Shown here: positions 1 through 9,002 of the stretch, one piece after another
How positions within the stretch are numbered: position 1 is the stretch's first letter
How the letters are laid out: the number at the start of each line of letters is the position of its first letter
From: Alphaproteobacteria bacterium
GTDB lineage: Bacteria > Pseudomonadota > Alphaproteobacteria > Micavibrionales > Micavibrionaceae
DNA: 64,000 nt
Direction of reading: 5' to 3'
Assembly: GCA_018399685.1 (NCBI GenBank)
Contig: JAGYOK010000003.1
Location: forward strand, 35,144-99,143
The notes under the pieces: generated by a model
Seen by the model: the letters and a program-made list of their open reading frames with translations, nothing else
Told to the model about the DNA's origin: nothing
Databases searched by the model: none
Position numbers and translations under genes: made by a program

Positions 1-39
1 GTATCCTGAAATTATCAGCAAGAAGTGGAGGTATAATAT

Positions 40-243
40 ATGTCATTAGCCAGTGTCTCAGAAGTTCAAACCCAAAACCCGCGCATACAAGCTCTACTGG
101 AGCGTCACGAAGAACTCTCCAAAGAGATTGAAAAAGCGCAAAATAAACTATCTACAGAAGACCACTACGTAAAGCTCCTTAAAAAACGCAAATTACTGGT
201 TAAGGAGAAAATTGCTGACGAAGAACGGATGTATGCCAACTAA
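40..243 (+). CDS. YdcH/DUF465 family small protein
   Basis: A 67-residue, highly charged, all-helical protein. The middle segment (about residues 15-60) is rich in Glu, Lys and Leu with the spacing of an antiparallel helical hairpin, as in the DUF465/YdcH family. The biochemical role of that family is not established. The start is supported by a GGAGG-like site at 26-32 ahead of the ATG. It is a single-gene unit followed by a strong terminator hairpin. The family assignment rests on size and on the HxxLxxxI/KxxLxxED pattern; function is unknown. Confidence 0.8.
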   Translation: MSLASVSEVQTQNPRIQALLERHEELSKEIEKAQNKLSTEDHYVKLLKKRKLLVKEKIADEERMYAN

Positions 244-308
244 CCACACTTAATGTGTGCTGTGAGGCATAACATAAAAACATAACCAATTATAATGGAT
301 AAAAAACG

Positions 309-345
309 AAATGCCGGGACTAGCACAAGTCTCGGCATTTTTTTG
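309..345. terminator. Bidirectional intrinsic terminator
   Basis: Arms 309-321 and 328-340 form a 13-bp stem with one G-U pair and a 6-nt loop. The stem is followed by a T run on the plus strand, and on the minus strand by TTTCGTTTTTT. It lies between the convergent ends of the YdcH gene and the TrcR-like gene and probably serves both. Confidence 0.85.
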
Positions 346-370
346 TGTTGTTAATCTTTTTTTCAAATCG

Positions 371-1081
371 TTAGTTGTCAGAAGAATTATTTCCAGATGA
401 AGTCATGCTGTCCGGCAAAAAGTTTGAAAAATCAAACCCGCCAGTAGACGCATTGCTCTGCGCGTTTTGTCTGTCATTTTCCTGAGTTTGTAACAATGCG
501 GCTTCTCTTTGAGCCTTGATAGTTTCAGGGTCTTTACCCGCCGCTTTCAAGCCCTTGTTGTAGGCAGTTTCAAACTCCTGATACGTGCACAGGCCAAGCT
601 CTGCCGGATGGCGTGGACGCAGATTAGGCGTATTAGGATGCGACTTTTCACGAATAGAGGCGATCGTAGGCTTTGTCGTTCCTACGAGTTTACATATCTG
701 TGCGTCGGAAATCTCGGGATTGAATTTGAGAATATAAGCGATAGCATCGGGCTTGTCACCACGTTTGGAAACAGGCGTATAGCGAGGCCCTTTAGAGCGA
801 ATCTTGGCCGTAGGCAAATCTCTTTTTGATATGGATAAAGATTCGCCCGGATTACTTTCACAACGGTCAAGCTCCTCACGTGTTAACTCGCCATGCTCAA
901 TCGGGTCGCGGCCTACCAGCCCTTTACCGATTTCTTCATTAGCCAAAGCTTCGACTTCAATTTCGGTAATTCCTGTAAAATCAGCAATCTGCTTAAAGGT
1001 AAGCGCGGTATTTTCAATCAACCATACCGAAGTTGCCTTGGGCATTAAAAGTCCCTGGCTTTCTTGTGCGGCCTTCGCCAT
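371..1081 (-). CDS. DUF1013 family cell-cycle regulator (TrcR-like)
   Basis: A 236-residue protein matching the alphaproteobacterial DUF1013 family, annotated in Caulobacter as the cell-cycle transcriptional regulator TrcR. The N-terminal part (KATSVWLIENTALTFKQIAD, then TGITEIEVEALANEE) reads as a helix-turn-helix. A second HTH-like stretch (AQICKLVGTTKPTIASIRE) follows in the middle, and the C-terminal 50 residues are low-complexity Gln/Asn/Ser. The start at 1081 is preferred over the upstream ATG at 1117 because a GAGGAG site lies 9 nt before it and family members begin MAKA. DNA binding is inferred from the family. Confidence 0.85.
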   Translation of the reverse strand: MAKAAQESQGLLMPKATSVWLIENTALTFKQIADFTGITEIEVEALANEEIGKGLVGRDPIEHGELTREELDRCESNPGESLSISKRDLPTAKIRSKGPRYTPVSKRGDKPDAIAYILKFNPEISDAQICKLVGTTKPTIASIREKSHPNTPNLRPRHPAELGLCTYQEFETAYNKGLKAAGKDPETIKAQREAALLQTQENDRQNAQSNASTGGFDFSNFLPDSMTSSGNNSSDN

Positions 1082-1291
1082 TTTATTTTTCTCCTCACGA
1101 AAATTATTAAGGGTCATCCGAACCTGTCCCTAGGCTCGATGTTGTTTACTCATAAATTATTTAGGGAACCTTTGCTTTATATGCGATCTGTTTGTGAAAT
1201 ACCAGTTTTTTTTACATGTTGCTTTTGTAAAAAAGAGATTTTATCCTCTTCTTAGTTATCCATCCGTTATCAGAGATGTAAGGGGAAATCA

Positions 1292-1471
1292 ATGTTTGAT
1301 GACGATTCGCCAATAAAAAAACCGGAAACTTTTCCACGAAATCTGGAAAATATGTCACTTAGTGATTTGCAGGATTATATCGAAGCTCTGGAAGAGGAGA
1401 TTGATCGTGTAAAAGAAGATATGAAGAAAAAGAAAGCATCGACAGATGCCGCATCCGCGTTCTTTAAATAA
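1292..1471 (+). CDS. DUF1192 family small protein
   Basis: A 59-residue protein beginning MFDDDSPIKKP and ending AASAFFK, which is the typical signature of alphaproteobacterial DUF1192 (COG5509). The middle (MSLSDLQDYIEALEEEIDRV) is a predicted amphipathic or coiled-coil helix. A ribosome binding site (AGGGGAAA, 1281-1288) precedes the ATG. It lies between the divergent TrcR-like gene and guaC. Function is unknown. It is short enough to be missed by a 60-residue length cutoff. Confidence 0.85.
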   Translation: MFDDDSPIKKPETFPRNLENMSLSDLQDYIEALEEEIDRVKEDMKKKKASTDAASAFFK

Positions 1472-1512
1472 TCAGTAAGCTACTGAAATAATATAAAAAA
1501 GAAAGATAATTT

Positions 1513-2553
1513 ATGCGTATAGAAGAAGACAAGAAACTGGATTTCAAGGATGTTTTAATTCGCCCAAAGCGCTCTACATTGCGCTCGCGCAAAGACGTGG
1601 ATATTACGCGCGAATATAAATTTAAGTGGAGCGGGCGCTCTTATCATGGATTTCCCCTTATCGCAGCAAATATGGATGGCGTGGGGACTTTTGCCATGGC
1701 CAAAGCCTTCATTGAAAATGATAATAAAATGAGCGTGGCAATACATAAGCATTACCCACTCGAAGAGTTAATCGCTTTTTACGATAAGCATGGCTCTGAA
1801 AGCTTATGGTATTCTATTGGCATGGTGCAGGCCGATCAGGAAAAACTGGAGGCGTTTCTCAAAGAGCGGCCAGATATGATTGATAAAATATGTGTCGACG
1901 TCGCCAACGGCTATAGCGAGCATTTTGTAGATTTCGTATCCCAAATCCGTGAGATGGTTCCAAAGGCCACAATCATGGCCGGAAACGTCGTTACGGGAGA
2001 AATGGTAGAAGAGCTCACTTTGGCTGGCGTTGATGTCGTAAAAGTCGGTATCGGTCCTGGCAGCGTTTGTACCACACGTATAATGACAGGAGTAGGCTAT
2101 CCGCAACTCTCGGCGATTATTGAGTGCGCAGACGCAGCTCACGGGCTGGGCGGTTTGATATGCGCTGACGGAGGCTGCACAGTTCCCGGAGACATCGCCA
2201 AAGCTTTTGGAGCCGGTGCAGATTTTGTTATGCTGGGCGGTATGCTCGCCGGTCACGATCAATCCGAACAAAAAATTGTCAAAAAAGATGGTGAGAAATG
2301 TATACAGTTTTACGGCATGAGCAGCGATACCGCGATGACAAGGCATAAAGGCGGCGTTGCCGAATACCGCGCCAGCGAAGGCAAAACAGTGACCATCCCT
2401 TATCGCGGAGATGTTAATGACACGTTGCAGGATATTATGGGAGGAGTGCGTTCAGCCTGCACTTATGTTGGAGCGCGGCATCTTAAAGAGCTTCCTAAAC
2501 GCACGACATTTGTACGCGTGACTCAGCAAATAAACAATGTTTTTGGCTCTTAG
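1513..2553 (+). CDS. guaC: GMP reductase
   Basis: Converts GMP to IMP and ammonia with NADPH in purine salvage. The 346-residue length equals that of typical bacterial GuaC. The catalytic loop [10 protein letters not shown] places the nucleophilic Cys at residue 186, the family position. A phosphate-binding [20 protein letters not shown] stretch and the [11 protein letters not shown] segment, which differs from IMP dehydrogenase, follow. No CBS domains are present, unlike GuaB. It is a monocistronic unit by spacing. GuaC rather than GuaB is well supported. Confidence 0.95.
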   Translation: MRIEEDKKLDFKDVLIRPKRSTLRSRKDVDITREYKFKWSGRSYHGFPLIAANMDGVGTFAMAKAFIENDNKMSVAIHKHYPLEELIAFYDKHGSESLWYSIGMVQADQEKLEAFLKERPDMIDKICVDVANGYSEHFVDFVSQIREMVPKATIMAGNVVTGEMVEELTLAGVDVVKVGIGPGSVCTTRIMTGVGYPQLSAIIECADAAHGLGGLICADGGCTVPGDIAKAFGAGADFVMLGGMLAGHDQSEQKIVKKDGEKCIQFYGMSSDTAMTRHKGGVAEYRASEGKTVTIPYRGDVNDTLQDIMGGVRSACTYVGARHLKELPKRTTFVRVTQQINNVFGS

Positions 2554-2702
2554 GGGTAAAAGACTTAAGGGCGCTGGTTAATATAAAAATGCATAAAAAC
2601 ATTTTTCTTAAAACAATATTGTCCGAGTATCTTGCTTCCTTTCATACAAATATATAGAGTGTCACTCTGGCATTGAGTAACAAATAACTAAGGAGCCTTT
2701 GG

Positions 2703-3071
2703 ATGGACAGCAATATTCAGGAACGCTTGAGGGAAACTTCCCAAAACTGTTTGGAATCTTTCATTAATTGGGAAGGGCAGAAGAAAGATCGAAAAGCCCA
2801 GGAAGATCTTCACGCTGCTATTCATGAACTCCGTAAAGTTTCTTCACGGCTCGAAATTGAACTGGCGATGAGTGAACGGGATCAGATGGCGGCCAAGCCT
2901 CTGCCAATCCCCGCACACCGATCAAATATGAAAGGTGATGCTGGTCCTATTGTTGAGGGCAATAATGGCAATAATGGTGATGGCGGTAAAAAAGGAAAAA
3001 GCCCTTCGCCGAACCTTCAATCGAAGCTAAAACGTCGCCGTCCTCCTATACGCCAAAAAGGCGAAGAATAG
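2703..3071 (+). CDS. Hypothetical protein, helical N-terminus and basic tail
   Basis: Unrecognised 122-residue protein. Residues 1-60 are predicted helical and charged (RLRETSQNCLESFINWEGQK, then a Lys/Glu/Arg helix). The middle is Gly/Asn-rich (GNNGNNGDGGKKGK), and the C-terminus is strongly basic (LKRRRPPIRQKGEE). The start has a good AAGGAG site at 2690-2695. It has no signal peptide and no membrane segment. The basic tail could bind nucleic acid, but nothing specific supports that. It is convergent with gloB. Confidence 0.6.
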   Translation: MDSNIQERLRETSQNCLESFINWEGQKKDRKAQEDLHAAIHELRKVSSRLEIELAMSERDQMAAKPLPIPAHRSNMKGDAGPIVEGNNGNNGDGGKKGKSPSPNLQSKLKRRRPPIRQKGEE

Positions 3072-3081
3072 GTTATCTCCC

Positions 3082-3825
3082 CTAATAGGAGAGCTTCCTT
3101 TGTCGAAGCTCTCTATATTCTTTGGCGCTGTTCAGGCGCATAAACACGTTTGTCTTTTTTTCCATACCAATAGTAGAAGGCAAGGTCGGGAGCCCTTTAT
3201 TGCAAAGGTCTTTAACCTGCTCTATGCGGGCTTTCAGATCACTGTTATTCGGATCAACGCGCAAGCAAAATCCGGCACTGGCGCGAGTATATTCATGTCC
3301 GCAATATAAAAGTGTTTCATCGGGCAGAGCTTTCAATTTTTCAAAAGATGAGTACATCTGCTCTGGTGTCCCTTCAAACAACCCTCCGCAGCTCAATGAA
3401 AACAGGGTGTCTCCCGTAAACACAGCTTTCCCTTCTTCGAAGTAATAGCACGTGCTGCCCAGAGTATGCCCCGGTGTGGCAATAACCCGAACACGCTGTT
3501 TCCCAAACGCGAGGATTTGATTGTGCCTGACCGGAACGTCAACTATATCAATTTTTTGTTTCTCAATATCAGGCGCAATTACTTTTGCAGAAGGGTAATA
3601 GCTCTTAAGCTCGGCAACGCCATCCGCGTGATCCCAATGATAATGGGTAACAAAAATATAGTCTGGCACTAACCCCATATCATCCAGCGTATGTATTACC
3701 GGCTCGGCTTCGCCCGGGTCAACAACTCCGATAGCCCCGCATTTTGTTTGCAATATATAGGCGTAATTATCTCTGTAAACAGGAACAAAGGAGACTTTAA
3801 GTAAGGATGCTGCCGCGCTGGTCAT
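3082..3825 (-). CDS. gloB: Hydroxyacylglutathione hydrolase (glyoxalase II)
   Basis: Hydrolyses S-lactoylglutathione to lactate and glutathione in methylglyoxal detoxification. It is a metallo-beta-lactamase fold protein with the di-metal motif THYHWDHADG, then TPGHTLGSTCYYF, GDTLF and CGHEYT in the expected order. The 247-residue length and the C-terminal substrate-binding helices (NVFMRL) fit GloB. It lies 65 nt downstream of the large methyltransferase on the same strand, a pairing of gloB with a methyltransferase that is common in alphaproteobacteria. Confidence 0.93.
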   Translation of the reverse strand: MTSAAASLLKVSFVPVYRDNYAYILQTKCGAIGVVDPGEAEPVIHTLDDMGLVPDYIFVTHYHWDHADGVAELKSYYPSAKVIAPDIEKQKIDIVDVPVRHNQILAFGKQRVRVIATPGHTLGSTCYYFEEGKAVFTGDTLFSLSCGGLFEGTPEQMYSSFEKLKALPDETLLYCGHEYTRASAGFCLRVDPNNSDLKARIEQVKDLCNKGLPTLPSTIGMEKKTNVFMRLNSAKEYRELRQRKLSY

Positions 3826-3890
3826 GTTGATTTTATTCTCCGGTTTTTATTTCGATTGCTTTCCAGTGCTTCAGGCAGGCTTTGTCACCA

Positions 3891-6650
3891 TTATTCTGGT
3901 TTCGGTTCGTCGGGCTCGAAATTATTACCTGTATCTGGATCACGGTTTTTATAGTCGTCTTCATCCAGATGTTTCTTGCTTTCTTCGGCTTCTTCCTCGA
4001 AATCATCCGTATCTGTCGACGCCTCGATCTTGGCCTCTTTAGCAGCTATACCAAGCTTTGCCTTCTTCTTTTTGGCTTTCTTGTGCTGCCTCTTTTTCTC
4101 AAGGAAGCTTTTCTTTTCAAGCTTTGAGCCAGTTTGCGCGCCTTGGTCAGAGCCATCATCCTTGTCTTTTTCTTTGTCCTGATCTTGAGACTTATCATTC
4201 TCCTTGTCCTTTGAAGCACCATGGCCGGATGATTCATCAGGAGTAAGTTCAGGCGAGGATCCTGCGCCAGATTGCTGTAACCCTTGCGGGAATTCAGTGA
4301 GGCTCTGCGGTGTAGAAAATGGCAACGACCAATCAGGAGCACTTTTCCTTGTAACATCGCTAATGATGTTTTTCACATCGCGTTTCGCCTGAAGCTTTAT
4401 ATGATCCGGCAACAAACGGTAGGAGCGCGCAAGCACTGTCATGAAGTGCTGCTGTTTGGAAACTCCCTTTGCATGCCATAAAATCCGGTTAATCGGCATG
4501 GATTTAATGCCCTTAAATCCCCCCGGTGGAGCAAATACGGCAAAGGGGTGAATGCGCTGGGGGGTAATACCAATATGAGTGTAATAGCTCTCGCCCAGCT
4601 TAATCACCATGTTTGGTTTAACGCCCATCTTTTCGGCAACAAATTGTTTAAGCTGGCGGAAGTTTTTGATTTCTTTGGGAATGTTGTATTGCGGCACATT
4701 TAAGCTTATGCCGTTCCCTTCGAAACGTTGTGGTACGGGCATATGCTCAACAACAAAACCGGCATTGATATCACCTTTAACACTTTTGGAAAGGGGCAGT
4801 ACAACGGCGATGTTTACAGTTTTATCATCCGAAACAACAAAATCTATCGGCTGCGAGGAAATACCCGCGCTCCCTCCCTGACTTTGCCCTTCCTCAACAA
4901 AAATCGAGTTAATGGTTTTAAGCTGCCCCGCAGATCCTTTGACTTCTTTATAGCGAAGATCGGTTTTGTTCAAAAGCTTGAAAAAGTCGTTTATGTCGTA
5001 CTCTTCTATAATCTGGGTTGTTGCAATATATATATCTTTGCGTATCCAGTTCTCGGCTTTCACTTTCGCATATTGCATCAATGAAAGGAGCTGCAATTCC
5101 AGTCTGGAGTTTGGAACAACGCCAACAGCAATAGCATCCAAAATATTTTGCGCATTAAACTCACGGAGCATACCTTTTTCGCGGAAGTAATATCCTTCCA
5201 TAAGAGAGGCTTTCGGCTCGAATTGTTTATCCTGATCCTTTACTTTGACAAAATAGGTATGAGCGCGCTCCTCGATATAATTTGGATCAGGGTAATATAT
5301 CGGCCCCTTTGTCAAAATCGCATCATCTTCAACAGCCAGATCGGTGTACGTCTCAACAAATTTTTTGGTCTTGGTAGCGTTAAGCTTGCCGTACTTTTGG
5401 ACAGCAATATAGTTAACACAAGGAACTTCAACCATGTGGCCTGACCATTGGCGGCCATCAATATTATCACCATTGCGGTGCACAGTATTTCCAATTCCTC
5501 GGACAATACCATCATGTAAATAAACAAAAAGCCTGCCTTTTTGATCGACGCGATAGGGCAGGAACTCCGCAATTTCCTTGCCACGCGTAACAACATCAAC
5601 AAGCTTTCCATCAACCTCATTGCGCAAAGTCTTGATTTGCAGCGTTCCGACTTCCTTTTGCGTCAATCGGCGCTCATGGACACTCAAGCTGGATTTTTCA
5701 GGGCGTTTGCGGGATACGGAAATAAAACTGGTCGGAGGGTCGCCCAGCGTTTCTCCATTGATCTGCATTAAACGGAAATGCCCTTCAAAGTTTTTGCGGA
5801 TATATTCTTCGTCCCAGTGCGGGGCGGAATATAGCATCTGCGCACCTAAAGAGTGCAGCTCTTTCCTGAAGTCATCTACTGTAAAATAGGTAAACTCAAA
5901 CGGCAGCTTTTTTTCCCAGACATCGCGGTTGTCCTTGCGCATGATGAACTCGTACGCCCATTTATAAGGCAGGCGAAAAAGACGTGTACGTGGAAAACGG
6001 GGAGGAAGCTCTTCAAGGAAAAACCCGCCGCATCCCGGACTTTGCTTGGGCTGTGCATGTTCAGAGTACCACACCAGAAGATCAGCCTCTGAAAGTTGGG
6101 ACAGTTCCGCCCCCTCGCTTTCGCGGTCATGCATCTCCATGAGTACGAAATCACCATCCGAGGGCTTGGTGTAATCCTGAATAAACATGATCCCGTCATT
6201 TTTGAGCATGGCAAATTGTTTGCGCAGGGTATCGCTTACGATGCGTGTATTATAACGGGCGTTGGAAAAAACCTTGTGCAGAGTAAAAGAGTTGATAATG
6301 GCATCAAGCGATTTTTCCTCAAACATCTCACCGGAAATATCGCCCATTTCAAATTCCAGATTATCAAGCTTATATTTCTCTGAAGCTTCGCGGATGGCTT
6401 TTTTGCTCTTGTTGACCCCAACAAAAGCAGCGCCGGGATTAAGCGCAGCAAGAGCATATGTAAGGCGCCCGTCACCGCATCCCAAATGTGCCACGCGCGC
6501 ATCAGTCTTTACCAATATATGAGACAGTGTAAACCACGCCTGACGCACGATTGCGTAGGGAATATCTTTCAGCAAGGCATTGCGCTCTTCAATATAGCTT
6601 GTCTCGCTTCTGCCATCGGTGGGGCCGATATCGTCTGAACCTGCTGCCAT
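3891..6650 (-). CDS. Large SAM methyltransferase fused to a Nudix-like domain and charged tail
   Basis: A 919-residue protein of unknown substrate. Residues about 35-170 form a class I SAM-dependent methyltransferase domain: motif I HLGCGDGRLTYA at 55-66, an acidic strand end near VGVN 77-80, and motif IV-like DAIINSFTLH at 116-125. Residues about 335-520 look like a Nudix fold of the ADP-ribose pyrophosphatase type (AEFLPYRVDQKGRLFVY, VEVPCVN, IYYPDPNYIEERAHTYFVKV), but no GX5EX7REUXEEXGU box can be read, so hydrolase activity is doubtful. Residues 794-919 are a disordered Lys/Glu/Asp tail. The Nudix comparison is inference; the methyltransferase domain is clear. Confidence 0.7.
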   Translation of the reverse strand: MAAGSDDIGPTDGRSETSYIEERNALLKDIPYAIVRQAWFTLSHILVKTDARVAHLGCGDGRLTYALAALNPGAAFVGVNKSKKAIREASEKYKLDNLEFEMGDISGEMFEEKSLDAIINSFTLHKVFSNARYNTRIVSDTLRKQFAMLKNDGIMFIQDYTKPSDGDFVLMEMHDRESEGAELSQLSEADLLVWYSEHAQPKQSPGCGGFFLEELPPRFPRTRLFRLPYKWAYEFIMRKDNRDVWEKKLPFEFTYFTVDDFRKELHSLGAQMLYSAPHWDEEYIRKNFEGHFRLMQINGETLGDPPTSFISVSRKRPEKSSLSVHERRLTQKEVGTLQIKTLRNEVDGKLVDVVTRGKEIAEFLPYRVDQKGRLFVYLHDGIVRGIGNTVHRNGDNIDGRQWSGHMVEVPCVNYIAVQKYGKLNATKTKKFVETYTDLAVEDDAILTKGPIYYPDPNYIEERAHTYFVKVKDQDKQFEPKASLMEGYYFREKGMLREFNAQNILDAIAVGVVPNSRLELQLLSLMQYAKVKAENWIRKDIYIATTQIIEEYDINDFFKLLNKTDLRYKEVKGSAGQLKTINSIFVEEGQSQGGSAGISSQPIDFVVSDDKTVNIAVVLPLSKSVKGDINAGFVVEHMPVPQRFEGNGISLNVPQYNIPKEIKNFRQLKQFVAEKMGVKPNMVIKLGESYYTHIGITPQRIHPFAVFAPPGGFKGIKSMPINRILWHAKGVSKQQHFMTVLARSYRLLPDHIKLQAKRDVKNIISDVTRKSAPDWSLPFSTPQSLTEFPQGLQQSGAGSSPELTPDESSGHGASKDKENDKSQDQDKEKDKDDGSDQGAQTGSKLEKKSFLEKKRQHKKAKKKKAKLGIAAKEAKIEASTDTDDFEEEAEESKKHLDEDDYKNRDPDTGNNFEPDEPKPE

Positions 6651-6825
6651 AGTTTATTTTTTACCCCTAATGCACAGATTATTTGCTCGTATTACTGTGT
6701 CTTTATACCGTTTTTTTTCATTGTTTCATAGGGTTTACCCCATAAACCAGCATCATATATCGAGAATGACATAATATGCAAAAATAATATTGGAAAAATG
6801 AATTTCCCGGCATACTCTGATTTCC

Positions 6826-7605
6826 ATGAAAACACAGAACGTTTATGCACAAGCTATGGATTTTGCACGCAAGGGGCTGGATACTATTCTGCCGCCGCGC
6901 TGTCCGATCACAGGCGAGAGCGTCGATTATCAGGGAGCCATTTCCGCCTCGGCCTGGCGCTACCTTAACTTTATTACTGCGCCATATTGTAAAAAATGCG
7001 GGATACCTTTTTCATTTAACAGACAAGAAGAAGCAGAAAATCAGGGCGAGAACGGCGAGATTTGCCTACGTTGCATGGAAAAACCCCCACTTTATGATTG
7101 CGCGCGCGCCTGCATGATCTATGACGATATGAGCCGTTTTTTGATTTTGGGGTTCAAACATGGCGATAAAACGTATCTCGCGAGGAATTTCGCTCCGTGG
7201 ATGCAAAATTCAGGGCGGGAGTTTTTGTCCAAAACTGACGCAATTATACCTGTGCCGCTTCACCGAAGCCGTTTAAGAGCGCGCCGTTATAATCAGGCTG
7301 TTATATTGTCTGCGGGGCTGGAGAAAATTACCGGCATACGCTGTTATCATGATGCTCTTATTCGGACGCGGGCTACACCTTCTCAGGGGCGTTTAAGCAC
7401 TAAAGAGCGGCATAAAAATGTCCGAAAAGCTTTTTCGGTTAGAAGAAAATATATAGATAAACTCAAAGGAAAAAACGTTGTTTTGATGGATGATGTTTAT
7501 ACAACAGGAGCAACCGTTAATGAATGTACAAAAGCTTTAAAGACAGCAGGTGTAAAAGAGGTGTACGTACTGACGCTTGCCAGAGTTGTTAAGGATAATT
7601 TATAA
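6826..7605 (+). CDS. comF: ComF/GntX family phosphoribosyltransferase-like protein
   Basis: A 259-residue ComF-family protein. An N-terminal zinc-ribbon-like Cys set (PPRCPITGE, YCKKCGIPF, ICLRCMEK) is followed by a type I phosphoribosyltransferase domain, with the PRPP motif VVLMDDVYTTGATVNECT near the C-terminus. In Gram-positive bacteria ComFC takes part in DNA uptake; in proteobacteria the role is unclear (GntX-like). In many alphaproteobacteria comF is followed by grxC and a nitrilase-family gene. Here the nitrilase-family gene follows directly. Confidence 0.88.
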   Translation: MKTQNVYAQAMDFARKGLDTILPPRCPITGESVDYQGAISASAWRYLNFITAPYCKKCGIPFSFNRQEEAENQGENGEICLRCMEKPPLYDCARACMIYDDMSRFLILGFKHGDKTYLARNFAPWMQNSGREFLSKTDAIIPVPLHRSRLRARRYNQAVILSAGLEKITGIRCYHDALIRTRATPSQGRLSTKERHKNVRKAFSVRRKYIDKLKGKNVVLMDDVYTTGATVNECTKALKTAGVKEVYVLTLARVVKDNL

Positions 7606-7715
7606 AAAGCCCTTAGTGCCCTGAACTTAGGTAAAAGAGCCGCTGGATAAAATTTATAAAGCATGCTTAAATCTATTATAAAAGAAAAACTTTTTTGATT
7701 AAGGGTAAGATAAAT

Positions 7716-8552
7716 ATGACAGAATCACTTCTTAAAGTAGCCTGCGTGCAAATGAACAGCCTCGCTGATCTTGGCAGCAACATTGACAAAGCCAGTGCTT
7801 TTATTCGCGAAGCTGCCGGAAGGGGCGCGCAGTTTGTGGCAACTCCGGAAAACACATGCTATATGAAGTATCCTTTGCCAAAAAAACGTGACGCCACCCC
7901 GAAAGAGCAAGACCACCCGGCGCTGTCCATATTCCCCGCACTTGCCAAAGATCTCGGGATCACGCTTTTGATTGGCTCAATATGCATACATAACGAAGAA
8001 GATAAAATCATAAACCGCAGCTATCTTTTTAATGCGCAAGGAAAAACACAAGCCACGTACGATAAGATTCACCTTTTTGATGCGAACTTGCCTCAAGGAG
8101 AGGTGTATAAGGAAAGTGATATCGTAACTTCAGGAAACGAAGCCGTTACCTCAAGGATAAACAATTATTTCGTAGCAGGTATGTCAGTGTGTTATGACCT
8201 GCGTTTTGCGTATCTATACCGCTCACTGGCGCACGCCGGAGCAAATTTGATGTGTATACCTTCAGCTTTTACAGTGCCAACCGGCAAGGCTCACTGGGAA
8301 ATTTTGCAACGTGCCCGCGCTATTGAAACAGGGAGCTTCGTACTCGCTCCGGCGCAGGTCGGTCTGCATGAAGGAGAACGCCGTACATACGGGCACTCCA
8401 TGATCGTCAGCCCATGGGGTAGAATATTGGCACAAAAGGAAGAGGGCGAAGGGATCATTATGGCGGAGCTTGATGTAACCGAAGTAGGAAAAGCACGTAC
8501 AGCACTGCCGCAGCTTTCACACGATCGTAAGTATAGTGTTAGGGAAGATTAA
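7716..8552 (+). CDS. Carbon-nitrogen hydrolase (Nit1/omega-amidase-like)
   Basis: A 278-residue nitrilase-superfamily amidase. The catalytic triad is visible as Glu45 (ATPENTCY), Lys117 (YDKIHLFD) and Cys159 (GMSVCYDLRF). The LRF after the Cys and the RARAIETG motif fit the Nit1 group, which hydrolyses deaminated glutathione as metabolite repair. An upstream in-frame TTG at 7695 exists, but the ATG at 7716 has an AAGGGTAAG site at 7701-7709 and gives the family-standard start. It probably shares an operon with comF. Confidence 0.88.
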   Translation: MTESLLKVACVQMNSLADLGSNIDKASAFIREAAGRGAQFVATPENTCYMKYPLPKKRDATPKEQDHPALSIFPALAKDLGITLLIGSICIHNEEDKIINRSYLFNAQGKTQATYDKIHLFDANLPQGEVYKESDIVTSGNEAVTSRINNYFVAGMSVCYDLRFAYLYRSLAHAGANLMCIPSAFTVPTGKAHWEILQRARAIETGSFVLAPAQVGLHEGERRTYGHSMIVSPWGRILAQKEEGEGIIMAELDVTEVGKARTALPQLSHDRKYSVRED

Positions 8553-8590
8553 AGTTTTAAAAGAGCCTGATCTTCAGGAGGCAAAAACCT

Positions 8591-8905
8591 TTAAGCCAGA
8601 TCGCCGACGTTTACATCCAGCGCATCGGCAATAGCCTTCATAGCACGCAAGGAGCCATCTTTTTTTCCTGTCTCTATCTCGGTTAGATAGGGGCGGGAAA
8701 TGCCCGATTTCTCCGCCAGCGCCGCCTGCGTCATACCACGGTATTTGCGGACAATCTTGATCGGGTGCGCTTGACGCGCCGATATTTCATCTAAAACGGA
8801 ATCAGGTATTTGAGCAGAGCTATCACCACTGGTCATTTTGCGATAATCGTGCAACGGAACCAGAACATAGGGCTTCCCCTGAATGTGTAAAAGATCGTAT
8901 TTCAT
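8591..8905 (-). CDS. XRE-type HTH regulator with antitoxin-like N-terminus
   Basis: A 104-residue protein. Residues 40-104 are a classical XRE helix-turn-helix (GMTQAALAEKSGISRPYLTE, then a KAIADALDV helix). Residues 1-25 (MKYDLLHIQGKPYVLVPLHD) resemble the short N-terminal strand region of antitoxin-type regulators. No toxin-like partner is adjacent: the neighbours are the convergent amidase gene and the LpxR-like gene. It is therefore most likely an orphan regulator. Confidence 0.75.
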   Translation of the reverse strand: MKYDLLHIQGKPYVLVPLHDYRKMTSGDSSAQIPDSVLDEISARQAHPIKIVRKYRGMTQAALAEKSGISRPYLTEIETGKKDGSLRAMKAIADALDVNVGDLA

Positions 8906-9002
8906 TCTTGTTCACCTTAAAAATCTTTATCTCACGCGAAAGCATACGCGGAATTTTAGCAACTATTTTTCAAGAAAGTATAGAGTATACCATAATAAAA
9001 AT

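Noticed and set aside
1804..2346. 180-codon open frame antisense to guaC
   Set aside because: Entirely inside a well-supported gene on the other strand; no ribosome binding site or family features.
8591..8905. Toxin-antitoxin module
   Set aside because: The HTH protein looks antitoxin-like at its N-terminus, but no toxin-sized partner gene is adjacent.
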